Source: Paracoccus sp. UBA889
Lineage (GTDB): Bacteria; Pseudomonadota; Alphaproteobacteria; Rhodobacterales; Rhodobacteraceae
DNA length: 64,000 bases
Reading direction: 5' to 3'
Assembly: GCA_002294185.1 (NCBI GenBank)
Contig: DBFD01000061.1
Coordinates: 93,407-157,406 of the forward strand
Made by a program: the position numbers and the translations under genes. The notes beneath the pieces are model-generated. The model was not told the DNA's origin. It saw nothing but the letters and a program-made list of their open reading frames with translations, and searched no databases. Positions within the stretch are counted from its first letter, which is position 1. Every line of letters begins with the position of its first letter. Below, piece by piece: positions 8,404-17,955 of this stretch.

Positions 8404-9279
8404 TCAGGAGCGGTCGGCTGAAGGGTTGCGGCGGAAGCTGATGGGCGCGAAGGTCCCGGCCTGGCGGATCTCCAGCTTGCCCTGCCGGGCCAGTTCCAGC
8501 GAGGCGGCAAAGGTGGCGGCGGTGGCCGAGCGGCGGCGCCTGCCGTCACCGTCCCAGCCATCGGGCAGGAAATCCGACAGGTCGGTCCAGTCGCCGGCAA
8601 AGCCGATCAGCCCGCGCATCCGGTCCAGCGCCTGTTCCATGGTGAATGTGTCGTGGCGCTCGAAGGCATAGGGGCGGAATTCCTCTTTCGTCTTCAGGCG
8701 GGCATAGGCGCGCATCAGGTCGATCAGCCCGGCCTGCCATTCGGTGCGCCGCTTGCGGGCAATGGTTTCGGGCGCGCCGCGCGCAAAGCGGCTGATGCCC
8801 AGCCGATCGCGGCCCATCAGGCGGGCTGCCGCCTCGCGCATGGCTTGCAGCCGTTCCAGCTGGAAGGCCAGATGGGCGGCCATGTCCTCGGCCGAGGGGC
8901 CCTCGGCCTCGGGGTCGGGCGGCAACAGCAGGCGCGATTTCAGGAAGGCCAGCCAGGCTGCCATGACCAGATAATCGGCGGCCAGCTCGATTCGCAGGGC
9001 GCGGGCCTTTTCCACGAAGGCCAGGTATTGTTCGGCCAGGTGCAGGACCGAGATCTTCATCAGATCGACCTTCTGGGTCCGCGCCAGGGTCAGCAGCAGG
9101 TCCAGAGGGCCTTCATAGCCGTCCACGTCGATGATCAGCGCCTCGTCCGCCCGGCGCTGCGCCACGCTGTCGAAATCATCCTCCGGCGGGCTGTCGGGCA
9201 CCGGCTTCAGATAGGGAACGTCTGTCGAGGATCTGGCCAAGGGAATTCCCGTTTGCTGCGACGGGCAGACTCGGCCCAA
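8404..9279 (-). CDS. scpA: Segregation and condensation protein A
   Basis: ScpA is the kleisin that links SMC heads and ScpB. The protein shows the kleisin N-terminal core DGYEGPLDLLLTLARTQKVDLMKISVLHLAEQYL and the membrane-like helix ADYLVMAAWLAFLKSRLLLPP, followed by the C-terminal winged helix. The start is uncertain: the longest reading begins at TTG at 9279 (291 residues), but the conserved part begins near residue 45, and GTG codons at residues 4 and 21 are alternatives. It lies between nagZ and scpB on one transcript. Confidence 0.92.
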   Translation of the reverse strand: MGRVCPSQQTGIPLARSSTDVPYLKPVPDSPPEDDFDSVAQRRADEALIIDVDGYEGPLDLLLTLARTQKVDLMKISVLHLAEQYLAFVEKARALRIELAADYLVMAAWLAFLKSRLLLPPDPEAEGPSAEDMAAHLAFQLERLQAMREAAARLMGRDRLGISRFARGAPETIARKRRTEWQAGLIDLMRAYARLKTKEEFRPYAFERHDTFTMEQALDRMRGLIGFAGDWTDLSDFLPDGWDGDGRRRRSATAATFAASLELARQGKLEIRQAGTFAPISFRRNPSADRS

Positions 9280-9335
9280 GCCCTGCGCGAGTCAAGCGCG
9301 GCGGGCGCGCAAGGGGTATTTGTGCAACGAAGAAA

Positions 9336-10316
9336 TCAGGCGGTCAGCGCGCGCCATTCGGCGAGCAGCGCGGCACGGTCCAGATTCCGGGGCGCACGGC
9401 GCCGGGCAAGTGCTGCATCGGCACGGCGGCGGGCGAGGGGCGTCATCGGCCCCGCGGCGGCGACCACCGGTTCCATCTGGGCCACATCGCGGTTGCAATG
9501 CAGAACCAGATCGCATCCGGCGGCGATCGAGGCCGCGGCACGGTCGGATTCGGACCCGGCGAGGGCGTTCATGGTGATATCGTCGCTCATCAGCAGGCCG
9601 TCGAAGCCGATCCGGTCGCGGATCAGCGCGATGATCCGGGCCGAGGCGGTGGCGGGGGCGTCGTCCAGGTCGGCAAAGCGGATATGGGCGGTCATGCCCA
9701 TCGGCAGATCGTTGAGCGCCCTGAACGGCGCGAAATCCGTTGCGTCGAGTTCGGCCAGTGGCGCGGTGACCACGGGCAGGTCGCTGTGGCTGTCGGCGGC
9801 AGCCCTGCCATGTCCGGGCATGTGTTTCACAACCGGCAGCACTCCGGCAGCCAGCAGGCCATCGGCGGCAGCGCGGCCCAGTTCGGCGACGGTTTGCGGA
9901 TCGGTTCCGAGACAGCGGTTGCGCAGGAAGGGATGAGTGTCGGGCTGCGCCACATCCAGCGTCGGCGCGCAATCCGAATCGATGCCGCAATCGCGCAATT
10001 CGCGCCCGATCAGGTAGTGTCGCAGCCACATGGCGCGCGGCCCGGCCGGGGCCTGATCCAGCGGTGCGGGCCATTCCATCCAATGCGGCGCCCGCAGGCG
10101 CTGGACGCGGCCGCCTTCCTGATCGACGGTGATCACCGCGTCGCGGCCCACGGCCTCGCGCAGATCACCGGTCAGGCGGCGCAGCTGGTCAGGGTCGTCC
10201 ACGTTGCGGCCGAACAGGATGAAGCCCCACGGATCGGCTTGGCGGAAAAAGGACCGCTCGCCCGTCGTGAGGCTGGTCCCGGCGATGCCGCCGAGGATCG
10301 TCGCGTTCGGCGCCAT
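9336..10316 (-). CDS. nagZ: Beta-N-acetylhexosaminidase NagZ
   Basis: A GH3 family cytoplasmic enzyme that removes GlcNAc from anhydromuropeptides during peptidoglycan recycling. The 326-residue protein contains VDQEGGRVQRL, the KHMPGHGRAAADSH block with the mobile-loop Asp-Ser-His, and SDDITMNAL with the nucleophile Asp245. The ATG overlaps the stop of the SPOR gene by one base (TGATG), so the two are coupled. Longer readings extend into the SPOR gene in another frame and are rejected. Position between SPOR and scpA is a family-typical order in Rhodobacterales. Confidence 0.94.
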   Translation of the reverse strand: MAPNATILGGIAGTSLTTGERSFFRQADPWGFILFGRNVDDPDQLRRLTGDLREAVGRDAVITVDQEGGRVQRLRAPHWMEWPAPLDQAPAGPRAMWLRHYLIGRELRDCGIDSDCAPTLDVAQPDTHPFLRNRCLGTDPQTVAELGRAAADGLLAAGVLPVVKHMPGHGRAAADSHSDLPVVTAPLAELDATDFAPFRALNDLPMGMTAHIRFADLDDAPATASARIIALIRDRIGFDGLLMSDDITMNALAGSESDRAAASIAAGCDLVLHCNRDVAQMEPVVAAAGPMTPLARRRADAALARRRAPRNLDRAALLAEWRALTA

Positions 10317-11458
10317 CAGCGCGACAGCGCGATGCAGTCCGTGCCGCCCGATTTGACCGCCGAACAGAATTGGCGCGCATCGCTGATCGAGGAAAAGCCT
10401 GCCACGCGCAACCGCCAGAAGGTGCGGCCGTTCGAATCGTATTTCTGGATCACCTGCCCCTTGTCCGAGAACAGCGAGCCGAACTTGCCCGAAAGGCGGT
10501 TCCATTCGCCGTTGGCGATGGCATTGCTGTCAAAGGCGCCAAGCTGGACCAGCGGGCCGCTGCCGGTATCGACGGCCGGCTTCGCGGTCGGCTCGGCCGG
10601 GCGGCGGGCCGGGGCCGCCGGCGCCGCGTCGGTTGCCATCGTGCCGGCCGAGGCCAGACGGGTGATGCGCGGGCGCGGAGCCGGACGGGGCGAGGCCACA
10701 ATGGCGCCAAGATTGGCCGCGGCCTGCGCCTGCGCCAGAGCCGCGTTGATCGCATCGGTCTGCGCGGGGACGCCGTTCTCGTCGGTCAGCGCCTCGTTGA
10801 CCGATCCCTCGATCACGGGCGCGTCGATGACCGAGGAATCCTCGACCGAATCGCTGGCCACGGCAAGGCGGTTCGCTTCGGCCGCCGCCTGTTCCTCGGC
10901 CAGGGCGCGGGCCTCGCTGTCAGACATCGGCGTGATTTCCTCGCCATCGAAGCTGAGCGGCGCGTCGGGCGTATTGGCGGGATCGCGCGCCTCGGCGCCA
11001 AGCGTGCCCATCGCGACATCCTCGTCGGTCAGGCCCACCGCGGCGGGCGCGATCGCGACCGTATCGGTTCGCGCGGGTTCGGCCCCCTCGGTCACGCCGT
11101 TGACCGAATAGCCGGTGTAAGAGGTCAGCTTGCCGCCCGGATCCTCGGGCGTGGTGCGGGCATCGCCCGCGATGGCCTTGATGACCGGCACGCCCGACAC
11201 ATCGCGCGACACCAGTTGCCAGCCCCAGACCATCAGACCGACCATCAGCCCGACCGAGGCCACGGCGCCCAGATAATGGGTCAGCCGGGTCAACCGAACC
11301 GAAATGCCTTCCGACCCGTCGGGATCGGCCGCGAATCGGCTGTCGCCGGATACGGCATCGCCGGCGCCGTCCCAGTTGTCCTGATCGTAAGAGAATTCGC
11401 GCCGCACCTTGTGCCGCGAGAACACGTAACCGCCTTCGCGGAAATCCATTACTGCCAT
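10316..11458 (-). CDS. SPOR domain-containing inner-membrane protein
   Basis: A 380-residue bitopic protein: cytoplasmic N-terminus, one membrane span at about 61-82 (HYLGAVASVGLMVGLMVWGW), a long Ala/acidic linker, and a C-terminal SPOR domain from about 300 (GPLVQLGAFDSNAIANGEW to the end). SPOR domains bind denuded glycan strands at the division septum, so a role in cell division or wall remodelling is likely. Co-transcription with nagZ, which processes released glycan, is consistent with that. Specific partners cannot be read from sequence. Confidence 0.9.
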   Translation of the reverse strand: MAVMDFREGGYVFSRHKVRREFSYDQDNWDGAGDAVSGDSRFAADPDGSEGISVRLTRLTHYLGAVASVGLMVGLMVWGWQLVSRDVSGVPVIKAIAGDARTTPEDPGGKLTSYTGYSVNGVTEGAEPARTDTVAIAPAAVGLTDEDVAMGTLGAEARDPANTPDAPLSFDGEEITPMSDSEARALAEEQAAAEANRLAVASDSVEDSSVIDAPVIEGSVNEALTDENGVPAQTDAINAALAQAQAAANLGAIVASPRPAPRPRITRLASAGTMATDAAPAAPARRPAEPTAKPAVDTGSGPLVQLGAFDSNAIANGEWNRLSGKFGSLFSDKGQVIQKYDSNGRTFWRLRVAGFSSISDARQFCSAVKSGGTDCIALSR

Positions 11459-11527
11459 AGCCTGCCTGTCTGCCGGTTGATCCGACTTGCCTCGACTGCT
11501 CGTCCACTTCGGCCGGGGCGCCTTTGG

Positions 11528-13270
11528 TCAGCGCATTTCCTCGACCGGAGTGACGCCAAGGATACCCAGACCGGCGGAAATGACAACGCCAACCGCCCGG
11601 ACCAGCGCGATTTTTGCCTGGCTCGTGGCCGAATCGCCATCCTGGACAAAGCGCAGCGACTGATCGTCATTGCCCCGGTTCCACAGCGAATGCAGGTCGG
11701 ACGCGATCTCGTAGAGGAAAAACGCGATCCGATGCGGCTCGTGCGCGCGGGCGGCATGTTCGACAAGGCGTGGCCATTCGGCAACTTTCCGGGCCAGGTC
11801 AAGTTCTGATTGATGGGCCAGTTTCGACAGATCGGCGTCCGCAAGGGCCGAATCCGAGACGTCGATGCCAACCTCTGTCGCGCGGCGCAGGACCGAACTG
11901 ACCCGCGCGCTGGCATACTGGACATACCAGACCGGGTTGTCCCGGGATTGTTCCAGCACCCTGGCAAAGTCGAAATCCAGCGCCGCGTCGTTCTTGCGCG
12001 TCAGCATGATGAAACGGGTCACATCCGAACCTGCCTCTTCGACGACATCGCGCAGGGTGACGAAGGTGCCCGCCCGCTTGGACATCTTGAAGGGCTCGCC
12101 GTTCCGGAACAGCTTGACCAGCTGGATCAGCTTGATGTCCAGCGGCACGCGGCCGTTCGACAATGCCTTCACCGCGGCGTTCATCCGCTTGACATAGCCG
12201 CCGTGATCGGCGCCGAACACGTCGATCAACTGATCGAAGCCCCGGTCGATCTTGTCCCAGTGATAGGCGATGTCGGGGGCGAAATAGGTCCAGGCGCCAT
12301 CCGATTTCTGGATCGGCCGATCCACGTCGTCGCCATGGGCGGTCGATCTGAAAAGCAGTTGTTCGCGCGCCTCCCAATCCTCGGGCAGTCGGCCCTTGGG
12401 CGGCTCCAGCACGCCGCGATAGATCAGGCCCAAGCTGTCCAGGCGCTTGATCGCCGCCTCGATCCTGCCGCTGCCGTAAAGCGCCTTTTCGCTGGAATAG
12501 ATGTCCATCCGGACGCCCAGCAGGGCCAGATCCTGGCGGATCATCCCCATCATCGCCTCGGTCGCGAAATCGCGCACCTCGGCCAGCCATTCCTCCTCGG
12601 GGCGCTCCAGCAGGCTGTCGCCGTATCTGTCCTTCAGCGCCTCGCCAACCGCAATCAGGTAATCGCCGGGATACAACCCTTCGCGGATTTCCGGTTCCAG
12701 CCCATTGGCCTCGCGGTAACGCTCATAGGCCGAGCGGGCCAGCACATCGACCTGCGCGCCGCCGTCGTTGATGTAATATTCGCGTGTCACCTCGTGGCCG
12801 GAAAAGGCCAGCAGATTGGCCAGCGCGTCGCCAAAGACCGCGCCGCGGACATGGCCCACATGCATCGGGCCGGTCGGGTTGGCGCTGACGAATTCGACAT
12901 TGACCTTGTGGCCCGCGCCGATGCCGGAACGGCCGAAATCGCGGCCCGCGCGGATTGCCGTCCTGACCACACCCTGCCAGACCGAGGGCGCGAGGCGCAG
13001 GTTCAGAAAGCCCGGTCCCGCCACCTCGGCGCCTGCGATGCGGGGATCGGTCAGCCGGGCGGCCAGTTTTTCGGCGATCTCGCGCGGCTTCATGCCGGCG
13101 GGCTTGGCCAGCACCATCGCGGCATTGGTCGCCATGTCGCCATGGGCCGGATCGCGCGGCGGCTCGACCGTGACATTGGCGGTGTCGAGACCGGCAGGCA
13201 CTTCGCCCGCCCCGGCCATCTGGTCCAGCGCCTCGATGACGATACCGCGAAGATCGGTGAAAAGGTTCAT
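11528..13270 (-). CDS. argS: Arginine--tRNA ligase
   Basis: Class I arginyl-tRNA synthetase, 580 residues, charging tRNA-Arg. The HIGH-type motif is HVGH at 137-140 inside [15 protein letters not shown]. The KMSKR loop is present as [11 protein letters not shown] near residue 380, which not all ArgRS have. The C-terminal DALR domain follows, with [14 protein letters not shown] and [11 protein letters not shown]. The chosen ATG (MNLFTDLRG) fits the N-terminal family domain; a 42-codon extension upstream is not conserved in type. It heads the argS-SPOR-nagZ-scpAB block. Confidence 0.96.
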   Translation of the reverse strand: MNLFTDLRGIVIEALDQMAGAGEVPAGLDTANVTVEPPRDPAHGDMATNAAMVLAKPAGMKPREIAEKLAARLTDPRIAGAEVAGPGFLNLRLAPSVWQGVVRTAIRAGRDFGRSGIGAGHKVNVEFVSANPTGPMHVGHVRGAVFGDALANLLAFSGHEVTREYYINDGGAQVDVLARSAYERYREANGLEPEIREGLYPGDYLIAVGEALKDRYGDSLLERPEEEWLAEVRDFATEAMMGMIRQDLALLGVRMDIYSSEKALYGSGRIEAAIKRLDSLGLIYRGVLEPPKGRLPEDWEAREQLLFRSTAHGDDVDRPIQKSDGAWTYFAPDIAYHWDKIDRGFDQLIDVFGADHGGYVKRMNAAVKALSNGRVPLDIKLIQLVKLFRNGEPFKMSKRAGTFVTLRDVVEEAGSDVTRFIMLTRKNDAALDFDFARVLEQSRDNPVWYVQYASARVSSVLRRATEVGIDVSDSALADADLSKLAHQSELDLARKVAEWPRLVEHAARAHEPHRIAFFLYEIASDLHSLWNRGNDDQSLRFVQDGDSATSQAKIALVRAVGVVISAGLGILGVTPVEEMR

Positions 13271-13298
13271 GATCGGCTTCCTGACATTCAGCCTGCCG

Positions 13299-13326
13299 GT
13301 TATCGCCTGCGGATATGGAAGGTCAA
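13299..13326 (-). promoter_or_regulatory. Candidate promoter of the argS-SPOR-nagZ-scpAB block
   Basis: Read on the minus strand: TTGACC, a 16-base spacer, then GATAAC (four of six matches to the sigma-70 -10 box). It ends 28 bases before the argS ATG. It is one of the better promoter matches in the window. The 230-bp gap between argS and the antiporter gene contains nothing else I recognise. Confidence 0.5.
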
Positions 13327-13500
13327 CAGCGGTGGCCGAAGCGCGCCAGGAAGCAGGGGCATCTGTCGGCGATCCCGGCATCGGAAACGCGCCCACCGGT
13401 CCCGGTCAGGGGGCGATGCGCGGCCGGACGACACCCGCCGCGCCGGGATTGCGGTCGGGGGATCCGCGACCGGGACGGGAATGCCCGCCCGGTCGGATCG

Positions 13501-15612
13501 TCAGTCCTGCGAATCCCGATCCTTTCGGTCTTTCGGCCGTTCCTCGTCCTCCAGCGCCGCATCCGGATCGGGCTGGCTGCTGTGATCCTCATCGCTGTCC
13601 GGATCGGCGACCTTGCCCTGGGTCTCGATCAGTTCGGAATCATCTTGCATATCCTCGCGCAGCTCTTCGGCCTCCTGCCCCGATTCGCCGCCCTTGACGC
13701 TGCCATTGCCCTGACCGCGCTTGACGGCCTCGGCCTCGTCGCGGGCGATCCGGCGGGCCTTTTCCTGCGGTTTGGCCTGCGCCTCGTTCTCGCGCGCGAT
13801 CTGGTCGGCGATGTCGGGCGGCAGAAGCGACACGATCCGCACCCCCGCCTTGTCCACGACATCGCTGTCGGGATCGGTGACGAACCACAGCTTGCCGTCC
13901 TGCACGACCGCCAGCGGGATCGCGCCCTCGCGCACCGCACGCCAGTCGTCCAGCCGGTATTCCTCGGTCAGGCGCGTGGTGCGGAAAATCCAGCCCTCGG
14001 CCAGAAGTTCCAGATACTCGGCCAGCGTGCGGTTGCCGTCGATGGTCTGCCCGCCCAGTTGCGAGGGCAGCGCATGCCGGGCGCGATCTTCCTTGTGGCG
14101 GGCAAGCTGCCAGATCGCCTCGCGACCGAATTCCGGTGCGAGATCGGTGGCGACCAGCGTGTTGTAGGCGTCGTTGTCGGATGCCGAGAGGATCCCCGAA
14201 TAGGTGATGAACTCGACGTTGCTTTCCGCCGCCTCGCCCAGAATGTCGCCATAGAAGGTGGGAATGTTCTGGGCCCGCGCGGTGCGCAGATGATCGCGGT
14301 TGGTGTCGGTGATCAGCACGTTCACCTCGGCCTTTTCCAGCGCCTTTGCCAGGCCCGTCGCGAACAGCGAGCCGCCGACGATCATCAGGCCCGGCTTCTC
14401 GCCCGAGGTCAGGCCCAGCCGCCGCGCCAGCGGCGCAAGGGTGAAGCCGTGCAGCACGACCGTCACCAGCACCAGCACGAAGGCCAGCGGCGCGATCTGC
14501 GCGCCGTCGTCGATCCCCGCCGATACCAGATTCTCGCCGAAGATGCCCGAGACGGCGACCAGCACCACCCCGCGCGGCCCGGTCAGGGCGATCAGAAACC
14601 GTTCGGGCAGGGTCAGGTTCGATCCGATCAGCGAGATCAGGACCGTCAGCGGCCGCGCCACCAGCACCACCAGCGCGACGAAGATGCCCGCGCGCAGCCA
14701 GTTCAGTTGCGCCAGCGTGTCGAATTCCACACCCGCCGCAAGAAGGATGAACACCCCCGAAACCAGCAGGATCGTCGCATGTTCCTTGAAGCGGTGCAGT
14801 TCGTGATAGCTGGGCAGATCGGCATTCGCGACGACCAGCCCCATGACCGTCACCGCCAGCAGCCCGCTTTCCTGCAACAGCGTGTCCGATACCGCGAAGA
14901 TCGCCAGCACGGCGACGAAAAGCAGCGGAACCTTCATGTATTCGGGCACCCAGCCGCGCCGGAAGGCCTGCACCAGCATGTAGCCCGCCACGGCCCCGAT
15001 CAGCGCCGCGAAGCCGACGCCCAGAACCAGTTGTCCGATGGCCTCGCCGGCGGTGACACCGGTGCGATAGACCAGCACGATTTCCAGCGCGATGACGCCG
15101 ACAAGGGCGCCGATCGGGTCGTTGACGATGCCTTCCCATTGCAGGACCTGCGCCGGCCGCGAGGTCAGCCTGGCCTGTCGCAGCAGGGGCGCGATGACCG
15201 TGGGTCCGGTGACGATCATGACCCCGCCGAAGACGATGGCCGATTCCCAGCCCAGCCCGGCACCGAAAACCAGCGCAAGCGACGACAGGATCCAGCCCAG
15301 CGGCGCCCCGATATAGACCAGCCGCCTGACGCCCGGCCGGGCATCGGCCAGCTTTTTCAGGCTCAGCGTCAGGCCCCCCTCGAACAGGATCACGGCAACG
15401 GCCAGCGCGATCATCGGCTTGATCAGATCGCCGATATCGCGGGCCGGCACGAAAATTCCCGTGACCGGGCCCAGCAGCAACCCGGCGGCCAGCATCAGCA
15501 CGATCGCGGGCAGGCGGAACCGCCATGCCAGCCATTGCGCGCCCACCCCCGCGATACCGACCACGGCGAAGGCCTGGATCGGGCTCAGCCCGCCGGTCAC
15601 GTCCATCTCCAT
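13501..15612 (-). CDS. CPA-type sodium/proton antiporter with C-terminal TrkA-N-like domain
   Basis: A 703-residue cation/proton antiporter. The first about 400 residues have a dozen or so hydrophobic spans. They include GPTVIAPLLRQ and QWEGIVNDPIGA, the latter carrying the acidic pair expected in the CPA1 ion site, and TGPRGVVLVAVSG. A Rossmann-like TrkA-N/RCK segment starts with LMIVGGSLFATGLAKALEKA, suggesting nucleotide or redox gating. The last roughly 80 residues are charged and disordered. I chose the ATG after GAGGGACAGGA rather than a TTG 13 codons earlier. Ion specificity is inferred. Confidence 0.88.
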   Translation of the reverse strand: MEMDVTGGLSPIQAFAVVGIAGVGAQWLAWRFRLPAIVLMLAAGLLLGPVTGIFVPARDIGDLIKPMIALAVAVILFEGGLTLSLKKLADARPGVRRLVYIGAPLGWILSSLALVFGAGLGWESAIVFGGVMIVTGPTVIAPLLRQARLTSRPAQVLQWEGIVNDPIGALVGVIALEIVLVYRTGVTAGEAIGQLVLGVGFAALIGAVAGYMLVQAFRRGWVPEYMKVPLLFVAVLAIFAVSDTLLQESGLLAVTVMGLVVANADLPSYHELHRFKEHATILLVSGVFILLAAGVEFDTLAQLNWLRAGIFVALVVLVARPLTVLISLIGSNLTLPERFLIALTGPRGVVLVAVSGIFGENLVSAGIDDGAQIAPLAFVLVLVTVVLHGFTLAPLARRLGLTSGEKPGLMIVGGSLFATGLAKALEKAEVNVLITDTNRDHLRTARAQNIPTFYGDILGEAAESNVEFITYSGILSASDNDAYNTLVATDLAPEFGREAIWQLARHKEDRARHALPSQLGGQTIDGNRTLAEYLELLAEGWIFRTTRLTEEYRLDDWRAVREGAIPLAVVQDGKLWFVTDPDSDVVDKAGVRIVSLLPPDIADQIARENEAQAKPQEKARRIARDEAEAVKRGQGNGSVKGGESGQEAEELREDMQDDSELIETQGKVADPDSDEDHSSQPDPDAALEDEERPKDRKDRDSQD

Positions 15613-15658
15613 TCCTGTCCCTCGTTCTGTGCGCCGGTGTCCCGCGTCCAAGCGTCTG

Positions 15659-15708
15659 CCGGCCGAAAGGTTCCCTGTCGACTGCCATTGTGGCAGGTTT
15701 TCGGCCGG
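15659..15708 (-). promoter_or_regulatory. Nested inverted repeat in the leader of the antiporter gene
   Basis: Outer arms CCGGCCGAAA (15659-15668) and its exact complement (15699-15708) enclose an inner 6-bp hairpin, CTGCCA/TGGCAG (15682-15696) with a 3-base loop. It begins 46 bases upstream of the antiporter ATG, in the 264-bp divergent gap to the helicase gene. As RNA on the minus strand it would form a two-part stem. Just beyond it on the plus strand is a weak promoter candidate for the helicase, TTGACC-N15-TTTAGG at 15714-15740. Arms are seen directly; function is inference. Confidence 0.55.
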
Positions 15709-15876
15709 AAAGATTGACCTTCCTGCCCGGTTGGTTTAGGCGAGGCGGGTCCGCATCCGGCGGAACGACCGAAGGGGCGTGCGGAACTGCGTCCCATGAC
15801 AGCCGACTGATGCGCCATTCGGGCGCACGGCATGGAACGCGGCGCGCGATTGGCGCGGCCAATGGAAAGCCCCCGC

Positions 15877-17946
15877 ATGACGAAATTCTCCGATCTGAAA
15901 ATCGACCCCAAGGTTCTGAAGGCCATCGAAGAGGCCGGCTACGAGAACCCGACACCCATCCAGGAAGGGGCCATTCCGCCCGCGCTGGAAGGCCGCGACG
16001 TTCTGGGCATCGCCCAGACCGGCACCGGCAAGACTGCCAGCTTCACCCTGCCGATGATCACGCTGCTGGGTCGTGGTCGGGCCCGCGCGCGGATGCCGCG
16101 GTCGTTGGTCTTGTGCCCGACGCGCGAACTGGCCGCGCAGGTGGCCGAAAATTTCGATACCTATGCCAAGCACACCAAGCTGACCAAGGCCTTGCTGATC
16201 GGCGGCGTCAGCTTTGCCGAACAGGACAAGCTGATCGATCGCGGCGTCGATGTGCTGATCGCCACGCCGGGCCGCCTGCTGGACCATCACGAACGCGGCA
16301 AGCTGCTGTTGACCGGCGTGCAGATCATGGTCGTGGACGAGGCCGACCGGATGCTGGACATGGGCTTCATCCCCGATATCGAACGCATCTTCCAACTGAC
16401 CCCCTTCACCCGCCAGACGCTGTTCTTCAGCGCCACGATGGCGCCCGAGATCGAACGGATCACCAACACCTTCCTGCACGCCCCCGAACGGATCGAGGTT
16501 GCCCGCCAGGCCACCGCCAGCGAAACCATCACCCAGAAGCTGATCCAGTTCACGCCCACCCGCAAGGATCAGGCCGCCAAGCAGAAGCGCGAATTGCTGC
16601 GCGCCCTGATCGATGCCGAGGGTCTCGCGACCGAAACCGGCGGGCTGAAGAACGCGATCATCTTCTGCAACCGCAAGACCGATGTGGACATCGTCGCCAA
16701 GTCGCTGGCCAAATACGGCTATGATGCCGCCCCGATCCACGGCGATCTGGAACAGAGCCACCGCACCCGGACCCTGGACAGTTTCCGCGACGGCAGCCTG
16801 AAACTGCTGGTCGCCTCGGACGTGGCGGCACGCGGGCTGGACATTCCGGCGGTCAGCCATGTGTTCAATTTCGATCTGCCCAGCCATGCCGAGGATTATA
16901 TCCATCGCATCGGCCGCACCGGCCGGGCGGGCCGTCAGGGCACCGCCATCAGCCTCGCCACGCCCTCGGACGAGAAATATCTTTCGGCCATCGAAAGCCT
17001 GGTAAAGCAAAGCCTGCCGCGCGCCGAGGCGCCAACGGGATTTTCGCTGACGGACGCGGCGCCATCCTCGTCTCGCAGGGATGGCGACGACCGCGGTCGC
17101 GGGGGGCGCGGCCGAAGCCGCAGCCGTCGCGGCGGCGAGGATCGCCCGCGCGAGGACAGCCCGCGCGTCGATCAACCCGAGAAGACGCGCGCGCCAGAGG
17201 CCGAAACCGCACCGCAGCAGCCCGAACGCCGCGAACAATCCGGCCAGCAGGACCGGCGCGACGACCGGCGCGGAGGACGCAGGGGCCGCGGCGAGGATCG
17301 CGGCCAGCCGGTGCAGGGCATGGGCGATCACGTTCCGGACTTCATGCTGGTGCCGATCCGGTCGGCGCTGGACAGCGCCACCCGTGACGAGCCCCCGGCA
17401 ACCAGCGACGACGATGCCGGGAAACCGCAGGAACAGCCCCGGCCAAAGCGCAGCCGGCGCCGCAAATCCTCGACCGCCGAGGCCGAGACGGCGACCGGGC
17501 CCGCGTCGCCCGAGCAGCCGGAGGAATCGGCGCCGCCGACGGAGGCCATGGTCGAAACGCCGGCCGAGACACCCGCGGCGGCCGAAGCCCCCGCCGAGGC
17601 ACAGGCAGAAACGCCGGACGACAAGCCGAGGAAAACCCGTCGCAAGGCTGCGGCCGCCAAGTCCGAGACCGCCGAGGCGGCGGCGGACGCGCCAAAACCG
17701 CGCCGCAGCCGCGCCAAGACCGCAAAGAAGGACAGCGCGGCCGAGGACGATACCGGCGCCGCGGACAGCGACTCGGCCGCGAAACCGGCGCGCAGCCGCC
17801 GCAAGAAGGCCGACCCTGCCGCAGAGGCCGAGGCCGAGCCGGCCAAGCCCGGGGCCGAGGAGACGCCCATGCCCAAGCCCAGGCGGCCCCGCCGCAAGAA
17901 GGCCGATGCCCCCGCAACCGGGGACAATGCCGACGCTGACGCCTGA
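15877..17946 (+). CDS. DEAD-box RNA helicase (RhlE-like) with long basic repeat tail
   Basis: An ATP-dependent RNA helicase of 689 residues. Core motifs are all present: Walker-type AQTGTGKT, PTRELA, DEAD in VVDEADRMLDMGF, SAT, and HRIGRTGRAGR. The core ends near residue 390. The rest, about 300 residues, is low-complexity Ala/Glu/Arg/Lys sequence containing five basic KPRxxRRK-like blocks at roughly 524, 583, 607, 636 and 667, separated by acidic Ala-rich spacers. Such tails anchor helicases to RNA. Two ATGs 15 bases apart compete as start; I chose the one preceded by GGAAAG. lnt follows after nine bases. Confidence 0.93.
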   Translation: MTKFSDLKIDPKVLKAIEEAGYENPTPIQEGAIPPALEGRDVLGIAQTGTGKTASFTLPMITLLGRGRARARMPRSLVLCPTRELAAQVAENFDTYAKHTKLTKALLIGGVSFAEQDKLIDRGVDVLIATPGRLLDHHERGKLLLTGVQIMVVDEADRMLDMGFIPDIERIFQLTPFTRQTLFFSATMAPEIERITNTFLHAPERIEVARQATASETITQKLIQFTPTRKDQAAKQKRELLRALIDAEGLATETGGLKNAIIFCNRKTDVDIVAKSLAKYGYDAAPIHGDLEQSHRTRTLDSFRDGSLKLLVASDVAARGLDIPAVSHVFNFDLPSHAEDYIHRIGRTGRAGRQGTAISLATPSDEKYLSAIESLVKQSLPRAEAPTGFSLTDAAPSSSRRDGDDRGRGGRGRSRSRRGGEDRPREDSPRVDQPEKTRAPEAETAPQQPERREQSGQQDRRDDRRGGRRGRGEDRGQPVQGMGDHVPDFMLVPIRSALDSATRDEPPATSDDDAGKPQEQPRPKRSRRRKSSTAEAETATGPASPEQPEESAPPTEAMVETPAETPAAAEAPAEAQAETPDDKPRKTRRKAAAAKSETAEAAADAPKPRRSRAKTAKKDSAAEDDTGAADSDSAAKPARSRRKKADPAAEAEAEPAKPGAEETPMPKPRRPRRKKADAPATGDNADADA

Positions 17947-17955
17947 GCCTCGACG

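Noticed and set aside
13315-15717. An 800-codon open frame on the plus strand
   Set aside because: Antisense to the antiporter gene; Arg/Gln/Asp/His-rich composition typical of shadow frames.
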